From contig NC_088173.1 in assembly GCF_028769735.1 (NCBI RefSeq), forward strand, positions 12,297,038 through 12,361,037: a stretch of 64,000 nt of DNA. The letters run 5' to 3'. Below, piece by piece: positions 63,339 through 64,000 of the stretch (position 1 is the stretch's first letter; each line of letters starts with the position of its first letter). The notes beneath the pieces were generated by a model that saw only the letters and a list, made by a program, of their open reading frames with translations, was not told where the DNA came from and made no database searches. The DNA comes from Zonotrichia leucophrys gambelii (taxonomy: Eukaryota; Chordata; Aves; Passeriformes; Passerellidae). Position numbers and translations under genes: made by a program.

Positions 63339-63465
63339 AAAGGTTGGATGGGGTTTTGAGCAGCATTGTTTAGTGAGTGGTGCCCTTGTCCATGGCAGGG
63401 AGGGGTCGGAACTGGATATCTTTGTCTTTACCCTTTCAATCCAAACCATTCTAAGACTCTGTGAT
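63339..63465 (+). mobile_element. CR1 LINE 3' end
   Basis: The last about 130 bases of a CR1: AGGTTGGATGGGGTTTTGAG, then TTTAGTGAGTGGTGCCCTTG, CCATGGCAGGGAGGGGTCGG, AACTGGATATCTTTGTC, and TCAATCCAAACCATTCTAAG ending in ACTCTGTGA. It retains the C-terminal codons and 3' untranslated part only. The usual GGTCCCTTCCAACCC is altered to TTTACCCTTTCAATCC. Confidence 0.88.
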
Positions 63466-64000
63466 ATCAGAGACAGAGCTGACTCTCGACAGTCAATATA
63501 TAACATTCAAACAATTAAAATCTAACACTTTATATTATGGATATTCTATAAATTCAAGAATAGCATTCAGCAATTTTACCATATAAATTAGCTCTATTTT
63601 ATAATCCCTTATGAGACAGAACTTCTCATAAGTTCTAATTAAAATTTCTAATTAAAAGCACCTCATTCATATTTCGCTTACAACAACAAAAGTTTTTACT
63701 ACTCTAAAATAAGCTTCATATTAATTTCTTGTTAATGTGATCTGGGTACTGCCAGACAAACAAAAAAAAATATTCAGAATACCAAAAGAACAGTACTAAA
63801 ATATTAAAGAAAGAATTTCATCCTAAACTCACGGCACTTTTATTCTGCTTTGACTCTCTTTTGGCTTGTGGAGAAAACCACAAGATTTTTAGAATTATTT
63901 CTTCCAAATCTTTTGCACTGACAAGAAGATAAAAGAACATAGATGACTATATCAGTAGAATTCATATTACACAGGTATAGACTGTCACTTTTCTTCTACT
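63466..64000. other. AT-rich DNA, nothing recognised
   Basis: Host flank to the end of the window, with no coding or repeat signature visible. Confidence 0.5.

Noticed and set aside
1..64000. A novel multi-gene biological system
   Set aside because: No coding gene, operon-like layout, RNA gene or array of spacers was found. All structured signals are explained by CR1 LINEs, solo LTRs and simple repeats.

Overview
This 64-kb window looks like intergenic or deep intronic DNA from a bird, most likely a songbird. It is AT-rich and full of stops in every frame. I found no exon, RNA gene, operon, CRISPR array or bacterial feature. The organism call rests on the repeats: CR1 LINE fragments with the bird-type 3' end (GGTCCCTTCCAAC followed by ATTCTRTG-like octamers), and solo LTRs of endogenous retroviruses resembling songbird families. 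The family comparisons are from memory, not from a search. Nothing here looks like a new multi-gene system; what can be read is a retroelement landscape.

Layout. 0-11.5 kb: unique AT-rich sequence with one CR1 tail near 2.5 kb, poly-A runs and a 34-bp tandem duplication near 9.45 kb. 11.5-15 kb: a dense repeat cluster holding an antisense 1.2-kb CR1 (RT part) with an unusual hexamer tail, a TG/TA microsatellite, a GC-richer block that may be CR1 ORF1, a plus-strand CR1 fragment, and a (TA)20 microsatellite. 18.7-20.8 kb: a 29-bp quasi-palindrome, a long T-rich tract, and an old, rearranged CR1 that still shows endonuclease and reverse transcriptase similarity. 23.2-27.2 kb: two more plus-strand CR1 3' ends. 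31.99-32.40 kb: an LTR of the ERVL-like avian type. 34.2-34.5 kb: a CR1 of another subfamily.

44-61 kb: the retroviral part of the window. Four solo LTRs with TG...CA ends lie here, all read on the minus strand. Three have perfect 6-bp target-site duplications (GTTGCT, CCTTTT, CTTCCA) and the fourth has a 5/6 match (TATTGG/GATTGG), which fits ERVK-type (class II) integration. A fifth, plus-strand ERVL-like LTR lies at 54.8-55.4 kb. No gag, pol or env sequence remains; each LTR joins host flank directly, so the proviruses were removed by LTR-LTR recombination. The end of the window has ATTT and CA microsatellites and a last CR1 tail at 63.4 kb.

Best leads: (1) a quasi-palindrome spanning the host/LTR junction at 46.70-46.74 kb; (2) four same-strand ERVK-like solo LTRs within 17 kb, two of them CpG-rich and probably young with a recognisable TATA element and AATAAA; (3) microsatellites sitting exactly at CR1 ends, including a (TATTAG)8 array where the canonical octamer tail should be; (4) an old CR1 whose endonuclease and RT segments can still be followed.
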